Notes under the pieces: generated by a model | Seen by the model: the letters and a program-made list of their open reading frames with translations, nothing else | Told to the model about the DNA's origin: nothing | Database searches by the model: none | Origin: an uncultured Dehalococcoidia bacterium | GTDB lineage: Bacteria; Chloroflexota; Dehalococcoidia; Tepidiformales; Tepidiformaceae | NCBI GenBank assembly: GCA_937954195.1 | Contig: CALFYR010000221.1 | Location: forward strand, 1 to 13,594 | Length of the DNA stretch: 13,594 bases | Direction of reading: 5' to 3' | Program-made: the position numbers and the translations under genes | Shown: piece after piece, positions 6,513 to 13,201 of the stretch | Position numbering within the stretch: the first letter of the stretch is position 1 | How the letters are laid out: each line of letters opens with the position of its first letter

Positions 6513-7772
6513 GTGGCGTCGTTCAGACCTGTGCCGGCCGCACCGCAGGCCGAGTTCCGGCCGTGGGAGCCCTCGCTTTGGGGGCTGATGCTGAGTGGGG
6601 CGGTGCTGCTGGGTATCGTGCTCGGGATTGTCCTGGCGGCGTTCTGGCCACGCGGGCCGGTGAGCGGCTACGAGTACCACATTTGGAAGTGGCAGGCCGA
6701 TACGTTCACCAGCACGGTCTTCGCGCGGCTGGGTATCGGGCCGGACCCGGATTCAACCGCCGGGGACGAAGCGCTCCGCAAGTACTTCGCGCTCACCAGC
6801 CAGATCCGTGCTGAATCCGAAGCGGAAGCCCCGGACCTGGCGCTCCTTGAGGTGCTTGAGAACGAGCGTGCGACGTACGAAAACGACGTGGAGCGGCTGA
6901 TTGAGCGGCAGATCGGCGAAGTGATTGAAGAGAACGGACGGCTGCAGCGGAACCTCCCCCTCTTCCGGGATGTGTCGTTTACGTGGCCGCCGGTGGAGTT
7001 CGAATTGACCGCGCCGCCGCGGTTACTCGTGCGGTCACCGCGCGACCGGATCGAGCGGGTGGGCGACACGCTGCTGAAGACCGACCTCTCGTTGCGGGAC
7101 ATCGAAAGTATCGAGGCGGACATCGATTCGGACGACATGGTCTCGCTCGTCATTTCTATCGGCGGCCTCGCCGCCTACCCGGCAATCATCCGCGACGACC
7201 GGACGTACAACTCGGTGCTGGAGACGGCCGCACACGAGTGGGTGCACCACTACCTCGCGTTCTTCCCGCTGGGCGAGCAGTGGGGAAAAGGCGGGGATGC
7301 GGAGACCCTGAACGAGACCACCGCCAACGTCGCCGGACGCGAACTGGCGTTCCTTGTACGGCAGGCCCACCCGGTTGAATTCCCCGACGAGCTGGATGGG
7401 AGGGCTCCTCCGCGGCCCGCGTCAGAGGTGGATTTCAACGCGGAGATGCGGGCGTTGCGGCTGGAGGTCGATGAACTCCTGGCGAGCGGGCAGGTTTCGG
7501 AAGCCGAGCGGTTGATGGAGGAGAAGCGGCTCTGGTTCAACCAGAACGGCATCGCCATCCGCAAGATTAACCAGGCCTACTTCGCCTTCTACGGCACGTA
7601 TGCCGATAACCCCGCTTCGTCGAACCCGATTGGGCCCAAGGTCGACCGGGTGTGGGAGCTGACTGGCGACGTTGGGCTCTTCCTGAGCTTCATGCGGGAC
7701 GTGACCAACGTCGAGGACCTGGACGAGGTGCTGGAGCAGCTCGAAGCGGCCCATGCGGCTTCCGGGCAATAG
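6513..7772 (+). CDS. Membrane-anchored putative zinc metallopeptidase (HExxH protein), family not recognised
   Basis: The 419-residue protein has a Pro-rich N-terminus, one hydrophobic helix (about 23-44, LWGLMLSGAVLLGIVLGIVL) and a large C-terminal domain probably outside the membrane. AAHEWVHHYL (239-248) supplies a zinc-binding HExxH (H241, E242, H245). LNETTANVAGREL (266-278) places E268 23 residues after the second His, as a gluzincin-type third ligand would be. The region before it (about 100-150) is Glu/Arg/Leu-rich and likely helical. I infer a membrane-bound peptidase of unknown substrate. Zinc binding or activity is not proven, and the fold could be a non-peptidase member. GTG 6513 is the first start after the in-frame stop at 6501; an in-frame GTG at 6531 is an alternative. 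A purine run (GGGGAG) directly abuts the GTG, too close for a normal ribosome binding site, which fits leaderless initiation. Confidence 0.75.
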   Translation: MASFRPVPAAPQAEFRPWEPSLWGLMLSGAVLLGIVLGIVLAAFWPRGPVSGYEYHIWKWQADTFTSTVFARLGIGPDPDSTAGDEALRKYFALTSQIRAESEAEAPDLALLEVLENERATYENDVERLIERQIGEVIEENGRLQRNLPLFRDVSFTWPPVEFELTAPPRLLVRSPRDRIERVGDTLLKTDLSLRDIESIEADIDSDDMVSLVISIGGLAAYPAIIRDDRTYNSVLETAAHEWVHHYLAFFPLGEQWGKGGDAETLNETTANVAGRELAFLVRQAHPVEFPDELDGRAPPRPASEVDFNAEMRALRLEVDELLASGQVSEAERLMEEKRLWFNQNGIAIRKINQAYFAFYGTYADNPASSNPIGPKVDRVWELTGDVGLFLSFMRDVTNVEDLDEVLEQLEAAHAASGQ

Positions 7773-7800
7773 TCGATGCGCTCGATGCCATTCGTTCCCG

Positions 7801-7806
7801 TATGAT
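7801..7806 (+). promoter_or_regulatory. Putative -10 box for the 2-hydroxyacyl-CoA lyase gene
   Basis: TATGAT matches five of six bases of the -10 consensus and would start a transcript about 30 bases before the lyase ATG, leaving room for the GAGGA ribosome binding site at 7830-7834. No good -35 sequence is present 16-18 bases upstream. Confidence 0.35.
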
Positions 7807-7842
7807 GCGCCCTCACCACTCATAGCATCGAGGACAGAGGCA

Positions 7843-9498
7843 ATGGCACAGATCACTGGCGCGCAGATCGTTGCGCGCGCTCTCAAGCAGCAGGGCGTCG
7901 AGTACATGTTCGGGATCGTGGGTATCCCGGTTATCCCCATCGCTGCGTTCGCACAGCGCGAAGGCATCAAGTTCTACGGCTTTCGCAACGAACAGGCGGC
8001 GAGCTACGCGGCTGCCGCCGTTGGATACCTCACCGGCCGCCCGGGCGTGTGTCTTGGCGTTTCGGGCCCGGGGATGATTCATGGCATCGCCGGCATGGCG
8101 AATGCCTGGTCGAACTGCTGGCCGATGATCCTCATCGGCGGAGCGAACGACTCGTACCAGAACGGCCAGGGCGCGTTCCAGGAAGCCCCGCAGATCGAAA
8201 CGGCCCGCCCCTATGCGAAGTACGCCGCCCGCCCGGATAGCGTGGCGCGGCTGCCGTTCTACGTGGAGCAGGCAGTGCGCAGCTCGATCTACGGCCGCCC
8301 CGGCGCGTGCTACCTGGACCTGCCCGGCGACATCATCACCGGGACGATGGAAGAGGAAGAGGTCGTCTTCCCGCCGCGCTGCCCCGAGCCGCCGCGCATC
8401 GCGACCCCGAACGAGAACATTGAAGCCGCGATGGCCGCCCTGAAGTCCGCCGAGCGCCCCCTGGTTATCGTGGGTAAAGGCGCCGCCTATTCGCGAGCCG
8501 AGAACGAGGTCCGCGAATTCCTGGAGGCGACTCAGCTTCCGTACCTCGCTTCGCCGATGGGCAAGGGCGTCATGCCGGACGATCACCCGCTTTCCATCGC
8601 ACCAGCGCGTTCGGCTGCGCTGCTAGGCGCCGACGTCATCATGCTGATGGGCGCACGCCTGAACTGGATGATGCACTTCGGGCAGCAGCCGCGTTTCGAC
8701 CCGAAGGTTCGCGTCATCCAGATGGACATTTCCGCCGAGGAGATCGGCACCAACGTGCCGACCGAAGTCGCCCTGGTGGGTGACGCGAAGGCCATCACGG
8801 CGCAGTTGAACGCTCACGTGAAGCAGAACCCCTGGCAGTACCCGTCGGAGACGACGTGGTGGACCGGGCTACGCAAGAAGATCGACGAGAACGGCGCGAC
8901 CGTTGCCGAGATGATGGAAGACGATTCGGTACCGATGGGTTACTACCGCGTCTACAAGGAGATCCGGGACCTCATCCCAAAGGACGCGATCATTCAGAAC
9001 GAAGGCGCGAGCACGATGGACATCGGTCGCACACTGATGCCGAACTACTACGCCCGCCACCGGTTGGATGCCGGATCGTTCGGGACGATGGGCGTTGGCC
9101 TCGGCCAGGCGATTGCGGCAGCGGCCGTCCACCCGGACAAGCACGTCTTCTGCATTGAAGGCGACTCGGCGTTCGGTTTTAGCGGCATGGAAGTCGAAAC
9201 GGCCGCGCGCTACGGGATGAACAACATCACGTTCATCATCATCAACAACAACGGCATCGGCGGCGGGCCCGACACGCTCGATCCCACGCGCGTGCCACCG
9301 AGCGCGTACACGCCCAACGCTCACTACGAGAAGATGGCCGAAATCTACGGCGGCAAAGGGTTCTTCGTGACCGAGCCGTCGCAGCTACGGCCGGCGCTCG
9401 AGGAGGCGATTGCGGCCGACAAGCCGGCGATCGTGAACATCATGATCAGCGCGAAAAGCCAGCGGAAGCCACAGCAGTTTGCCTGGCTGACGCGGTAG
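7843..9498 (+). CDS. ThDP-dependent 2-hydroxyacyl-CoA lyase (HACL1-like; oxalyl-CoA decarboxylase superfamily)
   Basis: HACL enzymes cleave a 2-hydroxyacyl-CoA to an aldehyde plus formyl-CoA (alpha-oxidation). The 551-residue protein follows human HACL1 closely from recalled sequence: GVEYMFGIVGIPV (18-30), FRNEQAASYAA (47-57, with the ThDP-activating E50), SSIYGRPGACYLDLP (147-161), KGAAYS (212-217), GARLNWMMHFG (270-280), HRLDAGSFGTMGVGLG (406-421), the ThDP/Mg motif EGDSAFGFSGMEVET to INNNG (439-471), and the C-terminal RKPQQFAWLTR (541-551). The GAFQEAPQ stretch (110-117) is HACL-like, whereas oxalyl-CoA decarboxylases carry a Tyr-Glu-Glu there. After INNN, HACL1 and oxalyl-CoA decarboxylases have GIY, while this protein has GIGGG (471-475), so a usual active-site Tyr is Gly. 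The start is fixed by GAGGA eight bases upstream of the ATG. No frc-type CoA transferase is nearby. Formate would arise from formyl-CoA. Confidence 0.92.
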   Translation: MAQITGAQIVARALKQQGVEYMFGIVGIPVIPIAAFAQREGIKFYGFRNEQAASYAAAAVGYLTGRPGVCLGVSGPGMIHGIAGMANAWSNCWPMILIGGANDSYQNGQGAFQEAPQIETARPYAKYAARPDSVARLPFYVEQAVRSSIYGRPGACYLDLPGDIITGTMEEEEVVFPPRCPEPPRIATPNENIEAAMAALKSAERPLVIVGKGAAYSRAENEVREFLEATQLPYLASPMGKGVMPDDHPLSIAPARSAALLGADVIMLMGARLNWMMHFGQQPRFDPKVRVIQMDISAEEIGTNVPTEVALVGDAKAITAQLNAHVKQNPWQYPSETTWWTGLRKKIDENGATVAEMMEDDSVPMGYYRVYKEIRDLIPKDAIIQNEGASTMDIGRTLMPNYYARHRLDAGSFGTMGVGLGQAIAAAAVHPDKHVFCIEGDSAFGFSGMEVETAARYGMNNITFIIINNNGIGGGPDTLDPTRVPPSAYTPNAHYEKMAEIYGGKGFFVTEPSQLRPALEEAIAADKPAIVNIMISAKSQRKPQQFAWLTR

Positions 9499-9519
9499 GT
9501 CCGCACAATCCGGGCACGA

Positions 9520-9547
9520 ACGAGGGGCGCCTCTCGGCGCCCCTCGT
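9520..9547 (+). terminator. Intrinsic terminator after the lyase gene
   Basis: A perfect 12-base-pair stem (9520-9531 with 9536-9547) closes a TCTC loop and is followed by a pyrimidine-rich run with several Ts (to 9560). It begins 21 bases after the lyase stop. On the opposite strand the hairpin is not followed by a T-run, so it is a weaker terminator for the incoming mazEF transcript. Confidence 0.85.
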
Positions 9548-9558
9548 CGTTTCCTTCT

Positions 9559-9900
9559 TCAAGTAAGCATGCTTCGAGAGCGTGCCAGAATGGCCTCGAT
9601 GACGTCGTCCGGGAGTTGTTGCACGAGCTGGGCTTCCCGCTCCGCAAAGTCGACGCTCTTTATCTGGTCGGCGAGTGCGACTCCGGTCACTGGGCCGCCC
9701 TTAGGCAGTGCGCACTCAAACGGATAACCCTTGGCACGGCTGGTAATCGGGCAACAGAGCATGATCCCAACACGCTCGTTGTATGAGCTCTTCGAAAGGA
9801 CCACCACCGGCCTGCGGCCAGCCTGCTCATGGCCGAGCGTGGGGTCGAGAGTCAGCCAGGCGATGTCTCCGCGTTGAGGGACGTAGGGCCGATCGGTCAC
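9559..9900 (-). CDS. mazF: MazF toxin, endoribonuclease (PemK/MazF family)
   Basis: The 113-residue protein aligns along its length with E. coli MazF: VPQRGDIAWLTLDPTLGHEQAGRRPVVV (7-34), ITSRAKGYPFECAL (52-65), GVALADQIKSVDF (73-85). The conserved catalytic/RNA-binding set is present as E25, R30 and T53, matching E. coli E24, R29 and T52, so the toxin looks intact. The family cuts single-stranded mRNA at short sequences and slows growth when the antitoxin is lost; the cut site cannot be read from sequence. The GTG start at 9900 overlaps the antitoxin stop by four bases (GTGA), the usual antitoxin-first operon order. The gene ends convergently against the lyase terminator. Confidence 0.95.
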   Translation of the reverse strand: MTDRPYVPQRGDIAWLTLDPTLGHEQAGRRPVVVLSKSSYNERVGIMLCCPITSRAKGYPFECALPKGGPVTGVALADQIKSVDFAEREAQLVQQLPDDVIEAILARSRSMLT

Positions 9901-10136
9901 AGGAGCTCGCGTCCCACGGGTGGACCGAAGTCCACGAATTCGTGCCGGTTGTCCTCGGTGATGGCGGCGATCAACTCATCGAGCGTTGGAACGTCTGTCT
10001 CGCGGACAATTCGGAGGCTCCCGTTTTCCACATCGACATCTACGGCGGTGCCCTCAATCATCGCCGCTTCTCGTGCCAGGCCCGCCGGGATTCGAATTGC
10101 CAGGCTATTGCCCCACTTCTGAACGCGCGTCTTCAC
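9897..10136 (-). CDS. mazE: MazE antitoxin (AbrB-type DNA-binding, SpoVT/AbrB fold)
   Basis: A 79-residue antitoxin read from a GTG at 10136, chosen because GGAGG lies five bases upstream and the protein then starts MKTRVQKWGNSLAIRIPAG, matching the E. coli MazE start. A longer frame back to a TTG at 10187 would run through the promoter and is rejected. Residues 1-45 form the swapped-hairpin DNA-binding domain (KWGNSLAIRIP, EGTAVDVDVENGSLRI). Residues 46-79 are the acidic tail that wraps the toxin, with TLDELIAAIT, HEFVDFGPP and a C-terminal GRELL resembling the E. coli tail. It neutralises MazF and, as known for the family, should repress its own promoter with MazF. Confidence 0.94.
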   Translation of the reverse strand: MKTRVQKWGNSLAIRIPAGLAREAAMIEGTAVDVDVENGSLRIVRETDVPTLDELIAAITEDNRHEFVDFGPPVGRELL

Positions 10137-10146
10137 TTCGTCCTCC

Positions 10147-10187
10147 GTATCTACATTGAAGATACAGTCGTAGGGTACGGACTTCAA
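10147..10187 (-). promoter_or_regulatory. mazEF promoter with overlapping operator-like inverted repeat
   Basis: On the minus strand, TTGAAG (10182-10187) and TATCTT (10159-10164) are 17 bases apart, each matching four of six consensus bases. A perfect inverted repeat GTATCT / AGATAC (10147-10152 and 10160-10165, seven-base spacer) overlaps the -10 box and the likely transcription start. This fits autorepression by MazE or MazE-MazF. The 60 bases at 10141-10200 are only 48% G+C, clearly lower than the coding DNA around them. Confidence 0.6.
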
Positions 10188-10222
10188 GACTCAAGTCCCC
10201 AGCAGCCACTCCCCCTCTCGGC

Positions 10223-10228
10223 TAGACT
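10223..10228 (+). promoter_or_regulatory. Putative -10 box for the alpha/beta hydrolase gene
   Basis: TAGACT has the TAnnnT pattern and would start transcription about 24 bases before the ATG, leaving the AGGAG ribosome binding site (10247-10251) inside the leader. No clear -35 is visible. The same hexamer occurs upstream of the RDD gene. Confidence 0.3.
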
Positions 10229-10258
10229 TCGCGGCCACCACCTTGCAGGAGCTGCCCC

Positions 10259-11104
10259 ATGCCCACCACCATCCGCGACATTACCGCCAACAACATGACC
10301 TTCCGCTGCCGGGTGGCCGGAGAGAACGGCGAGCCGGTCATTTTGCTGCACGGGTTCCCGGAGACTTCGCACATGTGGGTCGACCTGCTGCCGCAGCTGG
10401 AAGCAGCCGGGTACCGGTGCCTGGCGCCGGACCAACGGGGGTACAGCCCGGGAGCGCGGCCCGAAGGCAAGGAGAACTACCAGTACGGAGACCTCGCTTC
10501 GGATGTCTTCGCGCTGGCCGATGCGTGGGGTGCGGACCGCTTCCACCTGGTGGGACACGATTGGGGCGCCGGCGCCGGCTGGGCGGCCGTCGCTACGAAC
10601 CCGGACCGGATCGCGAGCTGGAGCGCGCTTTCGGTGCCGCACGTGGGGGCATTCGGACGGGCGATCCGGGAGGACAAGGACCAGGCACAACGGAGCACGT
10701 ACATCACATTCTTCCAGGAGCCAGGTGTGGCCGAGGCTGCCCTCTCAGCCGACGACTTCGCGCCCCTGACCGGCATCTGGAGCGCGAGCTCGGACGAGGA
10801 GAAGGCTGAGTACCTCTCCGTGTTCAGGCAGCCCGGGGCGCTGACCGCAGCGCTCAACTGGTATCGAGGTTCGAACGGGATCGAGCCGGGCGCGATGTTC
10901 GGGGATGTCCATACCCCGACGCTGCTCATCTGGGGCAACCAGGACAGCGCAATCGGCAGGGTCGGCGTGGAGGCGGGTCACGCCTTTATGAAAGGCCCGT
11001 ACACCTTCGTTGAACTCGACGCGGGCCACTGGCTCATCCAGGAGCAACGGGAGCGTGTGAATAAAGAGATTCTCGCTCACCTGAAGGCGAACCCCATCCG
11101 CTGA
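10259..11104 (+). CDS. Alpha/beta hydrolase, epoxide hydrolase-like
   Basis: The 281-residue enzyme has the epoxide hydrolase pattern of the alpha/beta-hydrolase fold: the oxyanion motif HGFP (31-34), the nucleophile elbow GHDWGA (99-104) with Asp D101 instead of Ser, the acid D229 in WGNQDSA and the base H257 in DAGHWL. Two lid tyrosines that would hold the epoxide oxygen are plausible at Y148 (RSTYITFF) and Y202 (LNWYRG). An Asp nucleophile with HGxP points to epoxide hydrolase; a haloalkane or fluoroacetate dehalogenase is the main alternative, and the NWYR tyrosine favours the first. The start is well set by AGGAG seven bases upstream of the ATG. No signal peptide is seen, so it is cytoplasmic. 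The M3 peptidase gene follows within 50 bases and is probably cotranscribed. It is divergent from mazEF. Confidence 0.9.
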   Translation: MPTTIRDITANNMTFRCRVAGENGEPVILLHGFPETSHMWVDLLPQLEAAGYRCLAPDQRGYSPGARPEGKENYQYGDLASDVFALADAWGADRFHLVGHDWGAGAGWAAVATNPDRIASWSALSVPHVGAFGRAIREDKDQAQRSTYITFFQEPGVAEAALSADDFAPLTGIWSASSDEEKAEYLSVFRQPGALTAALNWYRGSNGIEPGAMFGDVHTPTLLIWGNQDSAIGRVGVEAGHAFMKGPYTFVELDAGHWLIQEQRERVNKEILAHLKANPIR

Positions 11105-11149
11105 CAGTCCCGTACCATGTACGCCATTCGCCGAAACATGGGGGCTGGC

Positions 11150-13129
11150 ATGGCTACTTCGCTCGATCTCGTCGACTTCGCAACGCTCACACCAGAGGCT
11201 GTCGCGTCCGCCTGCCAGTCTGCCATGGACGAATGCGACCGCATCGTCGCGGAGGTTGTGGCGGTCCCTGCGGGACAGCGCACATTCGCGAACACGCTGA
11301 TGCCGTTGGAAGCGGCGGGCGACGCCGTCGCCGGCGCGTCGGGCGCGTACGCGTTCATGGCATACGTGAGTTCGGACGAGGCCCTTCGCGGAGCGGCGCG
11401 CGAATGGGACGAGAAGCTCGACAAGTACATGGTCGGCCTTTCCTTCCGCGAGGACCTGTACCAGGCGATCAAGGAGTTTTCGGAGACGGCGGAGGCGAAA
11501 GGGCTGACCGGCGAGGACGCCCGCTGGCTCGAATTCGAACTGCGGGATTACCGCCGCAACGGTTTCGACCTGCCCATCGAACAACGCCAGAAGGTCCGGG
11601 CGCTGATGGACCAGCTGGTCGAGTTGGACGTGCGATTCCGGAAGAACATCGACGAGTACGAAGACGGCATCGTGGTCAACCGCGAGCAGCTCCACGGGAT
11701 GCCCGAGGCCTGGATCGATAACCTGACGACCGTCGAAGAGCGCGGGACGACAAAGTACCGCGTCTCGCTGGACTATCCGGAGATCCAGCCGTTCATGGCG
11801 AATTGCCCCGATGGGTCGCTGCGGCGGGAACTGTTCGAGAAGGACCAGCGTAAGGGCGGCGCGCCGAATGTCGGCGTTCTGGAAAACGCCATCAAGATGC
11901 GGCACGAGGTGGCGACGCTTCTCGGGTATGACTCGTGGGCTGCGTACCGCACCGAGGTTCGGATGGCGAAGGACCGCGAGACCGTATCGACCTTCCTGGC
12001 CGAACTGCGGGAGAAAGTGGCGGTCAAGGCCGCGGCCGACATGGCGCTCATGAAAAAGCTTGCGAAGGAGCGTACCGGCAGCGACGAGATCAACATCTGG
12101 GACTGGCGGTACTGGCACAACGAACTCCTCAAGTCCGAGTACGCCGTGGACGACTTCGAGGTGGCGAAGTACTTCCCGCTTGAAGCGGTGACCCAGGGCC
12201 TCTTCGAGGTGTATCAGCGGCTGCTTTCGGTGAAGTTCACGGAGGCGCCGAATGCCCCACGCTGGCACCCCGATGTCCTCGCGTACGACATCTCGGAGGC
12301 GGGCGGCGGCGAACCGTTCGCGCGGTTCTACATGGACCTCTTCCCGCGGCCGAACAAGTACGGCCATGCCGCGGCGTTCACGCTTCGCCGTGGCCGGACG
12401 CTTCCAGACGGGACGTACCAGCGGCCGGTGAGCTCGATCGTGGCGAACTTCACCAAACCGTCCGCGACACAGCCTTCGCTGCTACGCCACACGGAGGTGG
12501 TGACCTACTTCCACGAATTCGGCCACATCATGCATCAGACCCTTACCCGGGCGGTGCGCGGACGTTTCAGCGGGACGCAGACGGAGCGCGACTTCGTAGA
12601 GGCGCCGAGCCAGATGCTTGAGCACTGGTGCTGGGAGCCGGGTGTCCTCGCATCGTTCGCCCGGCACTTCGAAACAGGCGAGCCGATGCCGGAGTCGCTC
12701 GTGCACTCCATGGTGGCTGCGAAGAACCTGAACAGCGGCGTCATGACGCTGCGGCAGCTGTTCTTCGCCACACTCGACTTCACGTACCACTCTCCCGGGT
12801 TCGATGGCGATAGCACTGCGACCGTGCGCGACCTGCACGAAATAACCGGGTTCCCCTACACGCCGGGAACGCACTTCCAATCCGGGTTTGGGCACCTGTT
12901 CGGGTATGACGCAGGGTATTACGGGTACATGTGGTCGCACGTGTTTGGCGACGACATGTACACGAGGTTCGAGGAGGCGGGGCCGCTCGACCCGGCCACC
13001 GGGATGCACTACCGCAAGACCATCCTCGAACGCGGCGGCACGGTGGATGGCGACCAGCTGGTGCGCGACTTCCTGGGCCGCGAACCGAACAACGAGGCAT
13101 TCCTGCGAGGGCTGGGACTGGAAGCCTAA
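11150..13129 (+). CDS. M3 family zinc oligopeptidase (thimet oligopeptidase-like)
   Basis: A soluble 659-residue metallopeptidase that degrades short peptides. The zinc site is YFHEFGHIMH, with H455, E456 and H459, and the third ligand E484 in FVEAPSQMLEHW, 25 residues later as in thimet oligopeptidase. The substrate-binding loop HLFGYDAGYYGYMWSHVFGDDMY (about 582-604) with its Gly and Tyr residues is intact. The first two thirds are the helical half that closes over the channel. No signal peptide is present, so it should act in the cytosol on peptides left by proteasome- or Clp-type proteases. I chose ATG 11150 because GGGGG sits five bases upstream and the family-like sequence begins there. 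ATG 11117, only 12 bases after the hydrolase stop, would add 11 residues with no ribosome binding site and is the alternative. Confidence 0.93.
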   Translation: MATSLDLVDFATLTPEAVASACQSAMDECDRIVAEVVAVPAGQRTFANTLMPLEAAGDAVAGASGAYAFMAYVSSDEALRGAAREWDEKLDKYMVGLSFREDLYQAIKEFSETAEAKGLTGEDARWLEFELRDYRRNGFDLPIEQRQKVRALMDQLVELDVRFRKNIDEYEDGIVVNREQLHGMPEAWIDNLTTVEERGTTKYRVSLDYPEIQPFMANCPDGSLRRELFEKDQRKGGAPNVGVLENAIKMRHEVATLLGYDSWAAYRTEVRMAKDRETVSTFLAELREKVAVKAAADMALMKKLAKERTGSDEINIWDWRYWHNELLKSEYAVDDFEVAKYFPLEAVTQGLFEVYQRLLSVKFTEAPNAPRWHPDVLAYDISEAGGGEPFARFYMDLFPRPNKYGHAAAFTLRRGRTLPDGTYQRPVSSIVANFTKPSATQPSLLRHTEVVTYFHEFGHIMHQTLTRAVRGRFSGTQTERDFVEAPSQMLEHWCWEPGVLASFARHFETGEPMPESLVHSMVAAKNLNSGVMTLRQLFFATLDFTYHSPGFDGDSTATVRDLHEITGFPYTPGTHFQSGFGHLFGYDAGYYGYMWSHVFGDDMYTRFEEAGPLDPATGMHYRKTILERGGTVDGDQLVRDFLGREPNNEAFLRGLGLEA

Positions 13130-13201
13130 CCGGGACCCGTCACCTTTTCGGACGCCACGCCATATCGAGGGTACGAACCTTTCGAAAGCGAGGACGTGCC
13201 G

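Noticed and set aside
7753..7842. Longer N-terminus for the 2-hydroxyacyl-CoA lyase
   Set aside because: It overlaps the end of the HExxH gene and reads through the probable promoter; the ATG at 7843 has a well-placed GAGGA and matches the HACL start.
7843..9498. Assignment as oxalyl-CoA decarboxylase (oxc)
   Set aside because: The Tyr-Glu-Glu stretch of that enzyme is replaced by an HACL-like GAFQE, the C-terminus is the HACL type, and no formyl-CoA:oxalate CoA transferase gene is adjacent.
10137..10187. Longer MazE starting at TTG 10187
   Set aside because: It would translate the promoter and the inverted repeat; the GTG at 10136 has GGAGG five bases upstream and begins at the conserved MazE N-terminus.
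10745..12367. A 540-codon open frame on the minus strand
   Set aside because: It is antisense to the M3 peptidase and the end of the hydrolase, has no recognisable motif and is rich in Arg, Val, Leu and His as expected of a complement of high-GC coding DNA.
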